DNA from: Bacillota bacterium
GTDB taxonomy: Bacteria > Bacillota > Clostridia > Peptostreptococcales > Acidaminobacteraceae
Assembly: GCA_020161295.1 (NCBI GenBank)
Contig: JAIUOA010000002.1
Coordinates: 248,001 to 312,000 of the forward strand
Reading direction: 5' to 3'
DNA length: 64,000 bases
The translations under genes were made by a program, and so were the position numbers. The notes under the pieces are model-generated. The model had not been told where the DNA came from. It saw nothing but the letters and a program-made list of their open reading frames with translations, and made no database searches. Below are positions 52,713-61,344 of the stretch, one piece after another (position 1 is the stretch's first letter; the number at the start of each line of letters is the position of its first letter).

Positions 52713-53912
52713 ATGAATCAAACACCCCATTCAAATCGCGTTCATATCGGGATTTACGGTAATCGAAATGCGGGGAAGTCTTCGCTTTTCAATGCAATCC
52801 TCGGCCAAGACGTCGCAGTGGTATCTCCTGTTGAAGGCACAACGACTGATCCCGTATTTAAAGCCATGGAGCTTATTCCCTTTGGTCCTGTGGTTTGGAT
52901 CGACACAGCAGGACTGGATGATGAAGGGATTCTGGGTTCGCTGCGTATCGAAAAAACGAAGCAAATGCTGGGACGAACGGATTTTGCCCTATATGTACTC
53001 GATGGGTCTTCTCCTGACTTACATGCTTATGAGGAAATGAAGCAGGTTTTTAAACGCTTTAATATCCCACACCTGTTAGTGGTGAACAAGCGTGACCTGA
53101 TGTCGGCGGATGACGTGGAAAAGATTCAATTAGCTTATCAAGAGTGCGTGCTTGTTTCTGTTAGTGACTTAAATGATATTCATCATCTAAACGACGTTTT
53201 ACAAAAACGGTTAAAGTCACTTGAAGAGGAGGAGCCACTAGTCGGCGATTTATTGCCCTACGGAAGTACCGTTGTCTTGGTGGTGCCCATAGATTCAGAG
53301 GCACCTAAAGGACGGATTATATTGCCTCAGGTTCAGATTATTCGCGATTGCCTGGACCACGGCATCAAGTGTCACGTGGTGCGCGATACGGAGCTTGCCG
53401 AAGCGTTAGAAGAGCTTCCTAAAGTGGATCTAGTCATTACGGATTCCCAAGCGTTTAAGGAGGTCGCAAAAATCGTTCCACCAGCGATTCCGTTAACAGG
53501 CTTTTCCATCCTCTTTTCGCGTCAGAAGGGCGATTTTAATAAATTGCTCTCAGGAATAGAAGCACTGAAGCGGTTGAAAGCGGATGCTAAAATTTTAATA
53601 TCTGAGAACTGCACGCACAATCACTCACATGAGGACATAGGTCGTGTGAAGATTCCGAACATGATCAGAAAGAATATTGGAACAACAGTTAACATCGAGT
53701 TTGCCATGGGACATGATTTTCCAGCAGACTTATCGCAATATGACCTGGTAATCCACTGTGGGGCATGCATGGTGACACGCAAAACCATGCTTCATCGCAT
53801 CGATCGTGCGGATGAGAGTGAAGTGCCTATGACCAACTATGGATTGACCTTAGCTTATTTTTCGGGCATACTAGAGCGTAGTATCGAAATTTTAAAAGGT
53901 CGGGATGCGTAA
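52713..53912 (+). CDS. hydF: [FeFe]-hydrogenase maturation GTPase HydF
   Basis: HydF is the scaffold on which the diiron subcluster is built. The 399 residues have a Ras-like GTPase domain (GIYGNRNAGKSSLFNAI, WIDTAGLDD, VVNKRDL) and the C-terminal cluster motif: Cys-x-His in ENCTHNHSHED, then HCGAC. ATG 52713 after GAGGAG is chosen; the in-frame ATG 52671 lies inside hydG. No hydE is in the window. Confidence 0.95.
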   Translation: MNQTPHSNRVHIGIYGNRNAGKSSLFNAILGQDVAVVSPVEGTTTDPVFKAMELIPFGPVVWIDTAGLDDEGILGSLRIEKTKQMLGRTDFALYVLDGSSPDLHAYEEMKQVFKRFNIPHLLVVNKRDLMSADDVEKIQLAYQECVLVSVSDLNDIHHLNDVLQKRLKSLEEEEPLVGDLLPYGSTVVLVVPIDSEAPKGRIILPQVQIIRDCLDHGIKCHVVRDTELAEALEELPKVDLVITDSQAFKEVAKIVPPAIPLTGFSILFSRQKGDFNKLLSGIEALKRLKADAKILISENCTHNHSHEDIGRVKIPNMIRKNIGTTVNIEFAMGHDFPADLSQYDLVIHCGACMVTRKTMLHRIDRADESEVPMTNYGLTLAYFSGILERSIEILKGRDA

Positions 53913-54866
53913 ATGGAAGGCCGCTATTTTGGTGTAAGTGAATATTTTAAAAAAACATATGGGGAAAAGTGGATCAAGCTGTCAATTGATGGCGGATTCA
54001 CATGCCCTAACAGAGATGGCACACTGGCAACCGCTGGATGTGCCTTTTGTAGTGAGTCGGGGTCGGGTGAGTTCTCGGGCGTGATTCGAGATGGAAAAAG
54101 AGTCGAGGATCCCCGAAGTGGTGTAGCGAGAATCGATATCTCGAATCAAGTAGAAAGCCAAATGGCGCTCCTTCATAAAAAATGGGGAAACCGGCCCGCA
54201 ATCGCGTATTTTCAGAGCTTCACTAACACGTATAAACCGCTCGACGCACTTCGCATTTTATATAATGAAGCTTTGGCCTGTGAAGGTGTCGAAGGGCTCG
54301 TCATCGCCACTAGACCAGACTGTATCTCAGAAGCGCATTGTGAACTATTTTCTAAATCGAAGGTAATGTGGGTCGAGCTGGGGTTACAAACCATCCACGA
54401 CGAAAAAGCGGCATGGATGAACCGGCATTACACGTACCAGAATTTCATCGATGCCTATCAGCTTTTATCATCGCACGGTATCAAATGTGTGGTTCACTTG
54501 ATTGCAGGCCTACCGGGTGAATCTAGGCATGATTTTTTAGAATCTGTGCGCGCCGTAAATGCACTTAAACCCTTTGGCGTTAAGCTGCATATGCTAAATA
54601 TTTTAGAGGGAACAACATTGGGAGAGTATTTTAAGGCAGCCCCCTTTGATGTTTTAGAACAAACGGAATACATCGAATGGATTTGTGATGCGCTTGAGCG
54701 ATTGTCTCCAGAAATCGTCATCCATCGCTTGACTGGAGATGGAGAAAAGCATCGTGTCATCGCCCCAAAATGGGTATTTGATAAACGCAGCGTCTTAAAT
54801 GGCATAAATAAATGCCTTGCGGCAAGAGGAACGCAGCAAGGCACTAAAATAACGGAATCTTATTAA
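53913..54866 (+). CDS. radical SAM protein, TIGR01212/YtqA-like
   Basis: This 317-residue protein has a radical SAM cluster in SIDGGFTCPNRDGTLATAGCAFC (CxxxxxxCxxC-like spacing typical of the TIGR01212 family), then YFQSFTNTYKPLDAL, GLVIATRPDCI, VELGLQTIHD and HLIAGLPGESRHDF. In Bacillus YtqA is of unknown function. It directly follows the hydF stop codon, so it is co-transcribed. Whether it takes part in hydrogenase maturation is unknown. Its 3' end overlaps the convergent PilZ gene. Confidence 0.85.
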   Translation: MEGRYFGVSEYFKKTYGEKWIKLSIDGGFTCPNRDGTLATAGCAFCSESGSGEFSGVIRDGKRVEDPRSGVARIDISNQVESQMALLHKKWGNRPAIAYFQSFTNTYKPLDALRILYNEALACEGVEGLVIATRPDCISEAHCELFSKSKVMWVELGLQTIHDEKAAWMNRHYTYQNFIDAYQLLSSHGIKCVVHLIAGLPGESRHDFLESVRAVNALKPFGVKLHMLNILEGTTLGEYFKAAPFDVLEQTEYIEWICDALERLSPEIVIHRLTGDGEKHRVIAPKWVFDKRSVLNGINKCLAARGTQQGTKITESY

Positions 54867-55941
54867 TAGATGTGATGATTAAGACAAACGCGATAATCGA
54901 TAAGCTAATGATCAGTGAAACCAACAATGACCAGTGAAGGGTCGTGTTGGTTTTTTTTATTTCGATGAGGTTGAGTCCAAGGCCGACAAGGTCGAATATC
55001 GCTACAAATACGGCTGCAATAAAAGCACCTGCCAGATAATCCTGTCTCCAGAACTGTGGCCTATAAAAGTCGAAAAAATAATCAAGGACATACATTTTTT
55101 TCGGCCTAGAAAAGAGGAGCATCACTAATGACACGAATAGAGAGACGATGGAAATAAGGCTCATAATTTGAAGGCGACGGTATTCTTTTGAAGAGGTATC
55201 GACGGAATTATAATCCATGCTTTCGAAATAGGCAGTGATTTTTTGACTAGCGCCTGGGTCCATGTGGAGGATTTCTGTTTGCTTTGCGTAAAGATATTGG
55301 ATCAGTAGCTGGGACTCTTGCTCATTTAATCCTTCAAACTGGATTCGGTTGAGATAACGCCTGATTTCAGTTTGTGCCATACTATCGAGGACCTTACACC
55401 TAACCTTGAACACTTTGCTTTCCAAATAGTCAAAATGGAGAGTGCCTTTTGGTTTGGGGTTGGCATCAAACGTGATTTCGAAAACAGTATTTTTAGGTAG
55501 TTGAATCGTCGAAAGCGCCAGCATGCCAGTGGAGCTAATGTCCTTAGTGACCATCTCGTACTCTTGGCCTTTATAACTGAATGGATAAGTATTATAAATA
55601 TTGACCCGGAAGGCCTTTCTGCGCTGAATTTTTATAGGTGATCCAGCGATTTTAAGGGTCAATGTGGAAAGGTTGTTTTGATAATGTCGTTCCTTTACGA
55701 GGCAATTCACACCATAAAAAAGCTTATCAGGTGTTGAAAATGTAATTTGAATCATCTCGCCCAGTTGAAAATTATAAATCTTTCCGTGGTAGATAGGCGC
55801 AACTATCTTAAATTGGTCTTCTAGGACACCCTGTTCGATTATGGTCTTTAAAATCAACTCGTTAGCTTTTCCCTGTTCGTCTTTGGTGGTAACGGTTACC
55901 TCAACGGAGTGTGAAGGCAGTAAGTACTTTGAAAGCTCCAT
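54844..55941 (-). CDS. PilZ-domain c-di-GMP receptor with C-terminal membrane helices
   Basis: This 365-residue protein has an N-terminal YcgR-like domain (LPSHSVEVTVTTKDEQG), a PilZ domain with the ligand motif RRKAFRVN (RxxxR) and DISSTG (D/N-x-S-x-x-G), and a C-terminal part with about four membrane helices (from LQIMSLISIVSLFVSLVMLL). Typical YcgR is soluble, so this membrane-anchored form is unusual. It should bind c-di-GMP and act at the membrane. ATG 55941 follows AGGAGGG on the minus strand; the 87 codons upstream lack a ribosome binding site and read as noise. Confidence 0.85.
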   Translation of the reverse strand: MELSKYLLPSHSVEVTVTTKDEQGKANELILKTIIEQGVLEDQFKIVAPIYHGKIYNFQLGEMIQITFSTPDKLFYGVNCLVKERHYQNNLSTLTLKIAGSPIKIQRRKAFRVNIYNTYPFSYKGQEYEMVTKDISSTGMLALSTIQLPKNTVFEITFDANPKPKGTLHFDYLESKVFKVRCKVLDSMAQTEIRRYLNRIQFEGLNEQESQLLIQYLYAKQTEILHMDPGASQKITAYFESMDYNSVDTSSKEYRRLQIMSLISIVSLFVSLVMLLFSRPKKMYVLDYFFDFYRPQFWRQDYLAGAFIAAVFVAIFDLVGLGLNLIEIKKTNTTLHWSLLVSLIISLSIIAFVLIITSINKIPLF

Positions 55942-56243
55942 GTGGGCCCTCCTGTCATAATTCTGTTTATTTTCATGAACTTGGGGTATTAAGTGAATAT
56001 AACAAACCGTTATCGGTTTTTTATAGAGGGTTGCGTGGGACGTAATAAAAGAGGCATCGGCCTCAACGTAGAAAAATGAGTAATTCCGATTTGAAAAGTA
56101 TCGCTTGAAAAAAATGAACCTTTGAAACAAATTAGGAGGAATGCTTATACTGGAAAAAATGCTTACGACAACTGAATATGGTATGATTGATCGTGCCAGC
56201 AACCCGTAAAATGGGCTTCCTAATGTGTATGGAGGTCCATTTT
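55942..56243. other. 302-base gap between the PilZ and Nudix genes
   Basis: Both genes run on the minus strand. The gap holds a minus-strand hairpin GAGGC-CGAT-GCCTC followed by TTTTATTA (56064 to 56043), a likely terminator of the Nudix transcript. On the + strand there is AGGAGG (56134), a 22-codon open frame at 56141-56209 and a hairpin with T-run at 56211-56246, which together look like a tiny transcript. No promoter could be placed with confidence. Confidence 0.5.
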
Positions 56244-56246
56244 TTA
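56211..56246. terminator. hairpin with T-run at the end of the Nudix gene
   Basis: ATGGGCTTCC and GGAGGTCCAT pair over ten bases, two of them wobble, with a 10-base loop. On the + strand six T follow, and on the minus strand a shorter T-run follows the same hairpin just after the Nudix stop. It may serve the minus-strand gene, a small + strand RNA, or both. Confidence 0.6.
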
Positions 56247-56849
56247 TTTGATAAGCTCAACAAATTGCTCTGTCATACGCGCTGTTAGCCCCCATATGGT
56301 CAGATGTTCGAACTCGTAAAAGACGATAGGATACGACATGGTCTTAAAATTATAGTCCTTACCATTTGGGATGTTCTCGAAAGGAAAATCTTCAGCGATG
56401 TCAAATTTGGAGCGAATGAGATATTTTTTCGCAGGGTGGGTTACAAGTGCGTCGATCGACACTGGAATTAAAGCGTCGACTTCATCTTTTGAATAGTGAA
56501 TCTCCTCAAGTGTAAGGTGGAGAATCCCCACATAGCAATGAATTAACATATCAAAGCTGGTCATGATCGAATCGATTTGACCGATGATTTCTATATCATC
56601 AAGTGTAACGTTCAGTTCCTCGCAGGTTTCTCGTATCGCCGCATCAATCGGACGTTCTCCGGATTCTAGACCACCACCAGGAAAGCAGATTTCTCCGGGC
56701 TGGGTTGAAAGAGTGAGTGCACGCTTCTCATAAAGGAGGTGCCAAATGCCATCGATTTTAATCAGAGGCATGAGTATAGCAGATTGTCGTCTAACTCCCG
56801 TCGTATTGGGAAGGTGTTTTTTAATCGCATCGACAACTATGTCAATCAT
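56244..56849 (-). CDS. CoA-pyrophosphatase-type Nudix hydrolase
   Basis: This 201-residue protein has the Nudix box GGGLESGERPIDAAIRETCEELNV preceded by FPGG, as in the NudL/YeaB family that splits CoA and related dinucleotides. The N-terminal RRQSAILMPLI region also fits. GAGGA precedes the ATG on the minus strand. Confidence 0.85.
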   Translation of the reverse strand: MIDIVVDAIKKHLPNTTGVRRQSAILMPLIKIDGIWHLLYEKRALTLSTQPGEICFPGGGLESGERPIDAAIRETCEELNVTLDDIEIIGQIDSIMTSFDMLIHCYVGILHLTLEEIHYSKDEVDALIPVSIDALVTHPAKKYLIRSKFDIAEDFPFENIPNGKDYNFKTMSYPIVFYEFEHLTIWGLTARMTEQFVELIK

Positions 56850-56970
56850 TTAATGTTCCTCACTATCAAGATTGGTTCTCAATTTACGAATTTTGTTATA
56901 TAATGTATCTGATTCTGTTTATACTTATATCATACTATATATTTTCTAAAACGCAAAACAGGAGAAGAAA

Positions 56971-57480
56971 ATGATTTACTTATTCATAATTTTAGCAAAA
57001 ATCGTCGAAGTATCCATGGCAACCATCCGCATGGTGCTCATCACCAAAGGCGAACGAAAAATCGGTGCGATCATCGCTTTCTTTGAAGTGTCTTTATGGG
57101 TGATTCTCGTAAGCACCGTTCTCGATAACATCATGGAGAATCCATTAAAGATCATCGCATATGCTGTGGGCTTTTCCATCGGCAACTATCTGGGTAGCTG
57201 GATAGAGGAAAAGATCGGTATCGGCTTGGCAGAAATGCAGGTCATTTTAATGGAATCACAAAGCGTTCCCGTCATCGAAAAACTGCGTGAGCAAGGATAT
57301 GCGGTAACGGTAATTGACGGATCGGGTAAAAATCACCCTAGAAAAATTCTACTCATGTATGTTCAGCGTAATAAAATAAGAGAATGTGCCAATCTAATAA
57401 AAGCAGTACAAGAAAATGCCGTGATTACGGTATCAGATAAAAAAGCAATCTATGGTGGCTATGGAACGCTTCGTAAATAG
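56971..57480 (+). CDS. UPF0316 membrane protein
   Basis: This 169-residue protein has three N-terminal membrane helices (about residues 1-85) and a cytosolic DUF2179-type domain, as in UPF0316 proteins such as Bacillus YebE. GGERKIGAIIAFFEVSLWV and GNYLGSWIEEKIGIGLAEMQVIL fit. The function is unknown. AGGAGAAG precedes the ATG. TATAAT at 56899-56904 may be its -10. DAHP synthase follows. Confidence 0.85.
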   Translation: MIYLFIILAKIVEVSMATIRMVLITKGERKIGAIIAFFEVSLWVILVSTVLDNIMENPLKIIAYAVGFSIGNYLGSWIEEKIGIGLAEMQVILMESQSVPVIEKLREQGYAVTVIDGSGKNHPRKILLMYVQRNKIRECANLIKAVQENAVITVSDKKAIYGGYGTLRK

Positions 57481-57495
57481 TTAAGTGAGGAAATG

Positions 57496-58275
57496 ATGAA
57501 ATCAGATTATAAAGTAAATGAAATAAAGGTAGGAAATTTAACCATCGGTGGTGATCGAACGACGGTTATTGCGGGTCCATGTTCAGTTGAAAGTGAAGAG
57601 CAAATCTTACGTATCGCACAGTCGGCTGTAAAGATGGGAGCGGATGTATTAAGAGGGGGAATTTTTAAACCGAGGACGAATCCCCATGATTTTCAAGGGA
57701 TGGGACTAGAAGGACTCGACCACCTATTGGAAGCAAAACGTCTGACGGGATTACCCATCATCACTGAGCTAATGGATGCCTCTTATTTGGATGTTTTTGA
57801 AAAGCACGTGGACATCATCCAAATTGGCTCTCGCAACATGTATAATTACAGTCTGCTTAAGGCGGTTGGTGAAACGAAAAAGCCTATTTTGCTTAAGAGA
57901 GGATTCAGTGCGACGATAAAAGAGTGGATATTTGCGGCAGAGCACATTGCCAAAGGGGGTAATGATCAGATTATCTTTTGCGAACGCGGCATTAGAACCT
58001 TTGAGGATTATACGAGAAACACTTTAGACTTGACGGCAGTTCCCATTATTCAAAAAGAGACGGGTTTACCAATCATCGTCGATCCAAGTCACGGCACAGG
58101 GATTCGGGATATGGTAAGCATCATGTCCAAGGCGGCAGTGGCTGCAGGTGCGAATGGGCTCTTAATCGAGGCACATTATGACCCAGATCAATCCATCTCA
58201 GATAAATTACAAACGGTTTCCATGGAAACGCTAGAAGAAATCATTAAAATAGTTCGAAGATTAGATACTTTATAG
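57496..58275 (+). CDS. aroF: 3-deoxy-7-phosphoheptulonate synthase (type I beta)
   Basis: This enzyme joins PEP and erythrose 4-phosphate, the first step of aromatic amino-acid synthesis. The 259 residues show VIAGPCSVESEEQ, GGIFKPRTNPHDFQG, ITELMDA, IQIGSRNMYNYSLLKAVG, ILLKRGFSATIKEW and VDPSHGTG. The metal-binding Cys of IAGPCSVES is present, as are the later His, Glu and Asp. It is the short beta type without a regulatory ACT or chorismate-mutase domain. ATG 57496 is five bases after GAGG; ATG 57493 is the alternative. Confidence 0.95.
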   Translation: MKSDYKVNEIKVGNLTIGGDRTTVIAGPCSVESEEQILRIAQSAVKMGADVLRGGIFKPRTNPHDFQGMGLEGLDHLLEAKRLTGLPIITELMDASYLDVFEKHVDIIQIGSRNMYNYSLLKAVGETKKPILLKRGFSATIKEWIFAAEHIAKGGNDQIIFCERGIRTFEDYTRNTLDLTAVPIIQKETGLPIIVDPSHGTGIRDMVSIMSKAAVAAGANGLLIEAHYDPDQSISDKLQTVSMETLEEIIKIVRRLDTL

Positions 58276-58290
58276 CTAGAAACATAAGAA

Positions 58291-58328
58291 AAGAGCTGAA
58301 AACATTTCGTTTTCAGCTCTTATTTTTT
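58291..58328. terminator. bidirectional terminator between aroF and hflC
   Basis: A perfect 13-bp stem (AAGAGCTGAAAAC / GTTTTCAGCTCTT) has a 5-base loop and T-runs on both strands. It lies between convergent genes. Confidence 0.92.
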
Positions 58329-58336
58329 ACTCTGAA

Positions 58337-59407
58337 CTACTGGCCTATAGAACCGCTGCCATTTGAGAAGAAGTTGAGATAATCGTTATTCTTATCGAGA
58401 TACATGACTGTATCGGCATCGATGGTTTCCTCATAGGACTTGAGGGTTCTCCAGAATTCATAAAAGGCAGGATCTTTACTGAAGCCGCTTGCATAAACCT
58501 CTAAAGCGGTTGCATCAGCTTCACCTCGAATTTTTTCAGATTCCTCTATCGCGCTGGCTTTGATTTGTGCGACATTTCTATCGGTGTCTGCAACGGTGTT
58601 TTGATAGATTTCCAAACCCTCTGAACGAATTTGCTGTGCGATGGCTTCACGCTCAGCAATCATTTTTTTGTACGTGGACTCGATGTTTGAAGGAGGGAGA
58701 ATAGTGCGGAAAACATCGATATCGTTAAGGCGAATTCCTTGAGATGCCAGGTTGTTATTGAGCTCAGTCATGGCTTCATCTAAGATTTGATCAAGAGCTT
58801 CCTTGCTATTAAGAAAATCGTTACTGCTTAGACGGTTGATTCGATCGATAACTACGGCATACGTAATCTCATCGATTTTTGAGTTGGCACGGGTCACAGA
58901 ACCCAGTGATGTTCTAAAAATACCTGGATGGGTGATCTGCCACTGTGCATACATGCTGATTTCGTATTTGATTTTGTCTCGGGTATTGATTTTTGCTGTA
59001 TTTGAGATATAGGTTAATAGCTTACTGGTATCTTTTTCTACGGTTGTGATGAAAGGTACTTTAAATTTAAGTCCCTTTGAAGTGTCAACGATGACGTTTT
59101 TAAAACGCGCGTCGAGATTGTTTTGCTGAATTGCGTATTCGCTATTAGCGTCCACTACGATGCGTTTGATTTCCCCTAACTCCCTAACCGTAGCCACTTC
59201 ATCTTCTCTTACGATATAGAAGCTGTTGCTCAATAAAACGAGTAAAGCAAAGAGGATCACGATGCCGAACGCCGATTTGACGCCTGTTTTAGCGTGTTTT
59301 TTCATTTCACCGAAGTCTGCGTCAAATCGTTTCTTTGATTGCTTCTCAGTCTGCTTTTCAGCTTGCTCTTGCGCTTCTTGTCTTGGTTCGCCTTGATTGA
59401 TATTCAT
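58337..59407 (-). CDS. hflC: protease modulator HflC
   Basis: HflC and HflK form a membrane complex of the SPFH/band-7 family that controls the FtsH protease. The 356 residues have a charged Gln/Lys-rich N-terminal tail longer than usual, one membrane helix (SAFGIVILFALLVLLSNSFYIV), the SPFH domain and the late KASAIEESEKIRGEADATALEVYASGFSKDPAFYEFWRTLKSYEE, typical of HflC. Its ATG overlaps the hflK stop (TAATG). Confidence 0.92.
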   Translation of the reverse strand: MNINQGEPRQEAQEQAEKQTEKQSKKRFDADFGEMKKHAKTGVKSAFGIVILFALLVLLSNSFYIVREDEVATVRELGEIKRIVVDANSEYAIQQNNLDARFKNVIVDTSKGLKFKVPFITTVEKDTSKLLTYISNTAKINTRDKIKYEISMYAQWQITHPGIFRTSLGSVTRANSKIDEITYAVVIDRINRLSSNDFLNSKEALDQILDEAMTELNNNLASQGIRLNDIDVFRTILPPSNIESTYKKMIAEREAIAQQIRSEGLEIYQNTVADTDRNVAQIKASAIEESEKIRGEADATALEVYASGFSKDPAFYEFWRTLKSYEETIDADTVMYLDKNNDYLNFFSNGSGSIGQ

Positions 59408-60345
59408 TATTGTTGACCTCCGTTCTGCTGGAGTGGTAAGAATTTGAGAACGCCATCGCTATCCATGTCGATGATATATTTGTTTTTAGCTGTAGATAGG
59501 ATTTTTTCCATGGTCTCGATATAGAGGCGTGTTTTGGTGATTTCCTGTGATACCTTATACTTTTCATAAACTTGGTTGAAGTTAGTGACATCACCTTTGG
59601 CCTGAGCAATCTTTTCAGCTTTATAGGATTCCGCTTGCTGAATCATTTGGTAGGCTTCTGCACGGGCTTTAGGGAGCATTTCGTTAGAGTATTTATCTGC
59701 CTGGCTCTTATAGCTGTCCTTTTCGTTAGTGGCGATGTTGACGTCGTCATAAGCAAATTGAACATCTTCTGGAAGTAATACATCCGTCAACTTAACTTCG
59801 ATGACAGTGATTCCCACGTTGTAGGTGGCAAGCTTACGGGTTAAATCAGGCATGATTTCTTTAGCGATGCTGTCCTTATTCACCAGGGCATCGTCTAAAA
59901 GTTGATTTTGAATATTGCTTCTTAAAACGCTTTCAAACGCCAATCGAATGGTGTTTTCCTGATCTTCAACATTGTAGTGATATGCGGCTGGGTCTGTGAT
60001 GCGATACTGGATAACGGCACCGATATTAATCAGATACGAGCCCTTCGTTAATACGATGGCTTCATCCTCAACATCCTGATAGGTACCACCGCTATGTGCA
60101 GTTGGATCACTGGTTGGCCTATATCCATACTGGAGCGAGTAGATTTCATTTGTTTTATAAATATGGACACGATCGATAAATGGGATTTTAAAGTGCAATC
60201 CCGCAGTGGTATTGACATCTTGCAGTTTTCCAAAACGTTCAATCACCGCTTCTTCAGCGTTATCGAGGGTATAGTAACTCCCTGTGAAAATGCCTACGAT
60301 AACGACGATGATGGGGATCAGAATTAACAGTCTCGCTGCTTTCAT
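59407..60345 (-). CDS. hflK: protease modulator HflK
   Basis: The 312 residues show a single membrane helix at the N-terminus (LLILIPIIVVIVGIFTGSYYTL) and then the SPFH domain (EEAVIERFGKLQDVNTTAGLHFKIPFID, LTKGSYLINIGAVIQYRITDP). It lacks the Gly/Ser-rich N-terminal extension of the enterobacterial protein. GAGGAGG precedes the ATG on the minus strand. It is the first gene of the hflKC operon. Confidence 0.9.
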   Translation of the reverse strand: MKAARLLILIPIIVVIVGIFTGSYYTLDNAEEAVIERFGKLQDVNTTAGLHFKIPFIDRVHIYKTNEIYSLQYGYRPTSDPTAHSGGTYQDVEDEAIVLTKGSYLINIGAVIQYRITDPAAYHYNVEDQENTIRLAFESVLRSNIQNQLLDDALVNKDSIAKEIMPDLTRKLATYNVGITVIEVKLTDVLLPEDVQFAYDDVNIATNEKDSYKSQADKYSNEMLPKARAEAYQMIQQAESYKAEKIAQAKGDVTNFNQVYEKYKVSQEITKTRLYIETMEKILSTAKNKYIIDMDSDGVLKFLPLQQNGGQQ

Positions 60346-60489
60346 AGTAGCCTCCTCTAATTAGTTGGTTCACACTACTATATTATGCGTTTATGGTAAA
60401 AATTACAATTAAGAATCCATTAAAACAATGATAGAATAGAGTGAGAAACATTAATAATTCCTTATCAAAGGCTTAAGAGGTTCGTGAAG

Positions 60490-61344
60490 ATGACATTAGA
60501 TAAAAATAGATGGGTTTCAGATGTGATTAAATTTATAGGCCAGATAACGACACGGACGAAGCAGCATCAAATGAATGCGTTCGCGGCGCAGATCGCCTAT
60601 TTTTTTGTATTATCGTTTTTTCCATTGGTTATTTTCTTACTATCCATGATATCCAGCCTTAATCTTGATTATGAAATGGCTATAGGGTTGTTGGAAAGTG
60701 TTCTTCCGGATAATATCCGAGACGTTTTACCGGAAGTCATATCCAGTACGCTTTCAACTAAAGGCGTCTCAGTACTTTCCATTTCTGGGATTGCCATGCT
60801 CTATTCTTCATCACGTGCAGTGGGGGCGCTTCAAAGGGCCATTAACACATCGTATGAAGTTCAAGAAACACGGCATTTTATCAAAGTGAAGCTGATGGGG
60901 ATGCTCTACACCTTTTTATTTACTTTAATCATCGTACTGTCACTCATGATTCCAGATCTCATCATCCAAGCGGTCACGATGACAGCCCAGTGGCTATCAT
61001 TAACAGTGGATAACCAGTATCTGATTTGGATCCAGTACCTGAGAAATCTGCTTTTAATAACAACCTTTGTGGTGGTAATCGTGACGATATACGCTTTTTT
61101 ACCAAATAAAAAAATGCACCTAAGGAACATCGTCCCAGGTGCGATTTTTGCGATTTTAGGATCATTATTAACCAACTATATTTTTTCAAAATTGGTGGTT
61201 GCCATGACCGATTATTCTATTCTATATGGCTCACTGTCAGCGATTATCGCTTTTATGATTTGGGTATACTCATTATCGGTGATTCTAATTTTAGGGGCAG
61301 AGTTTAACGCCATGCGCTCTTCTATTAAGTCCGATAATCGATAA
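60490..61344 (+). CDS. YihY/BrkB-family membrane protein
   Basis: This 284-residue integral membrane protein has about six helices and the YihY signatures AFAAQIAYFFVLSFFPLVIFLLS, SGIAMLYSSSRAVGALQRAIN and YAFLPNKKMHLRNIVPGAIFAILG. The role of the family is unclear; the old ribonuclease BN label is wrong for it. The ATG at 60490 has AGAGG nine bases before; GTG 60484 is the alternative. The end overlaps the next gene on the minus strand by 20 bases. Confidence 0.88.
   Translation: MTLDKNRWVSDVIKFIGQITTRTKQHQMNAFAAQIAYFFVLSFFPLVIFLLSMISSLNLDYEMAIGLLESVLPDNIRDVLPEVISSTLSTKGVSVLSISGIAMLYSSSRAVGALQRAINTSYEVQETRHFIKVKLMGMLYTFLFTLIIVLSLMIPDLIIQAVTMTAQWLSLTVDNQYLIWIQYLRNLLLITTFVVVIVTIYAFLPNKKMHLRNIVPGAIFAILGSLLTNYIFSKLVVAMTDYSILYGSLSAIIAFMIWVYSLSVILILGAEFNAMRSSIKSDNR

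Noticed and set aside
54813..54843. Inverted repeat TGCCTTGC / GCAAGGCA at the overlap of two convergent genes
   Set aside because: It is inside coding sequence of the radical SAM gene and lacks a clean T-run on the + strand; it could be a weak minus-strand terminator but is not convincing.
56004..56022. Short + strand hairpin AAACCG-TTAT-CGGTTT with T-run
   Set aside because: No + strand gene ends nearby, the stem is only six pairs, and it lies in the 5' region of a minus-strand gene; chance is likely.
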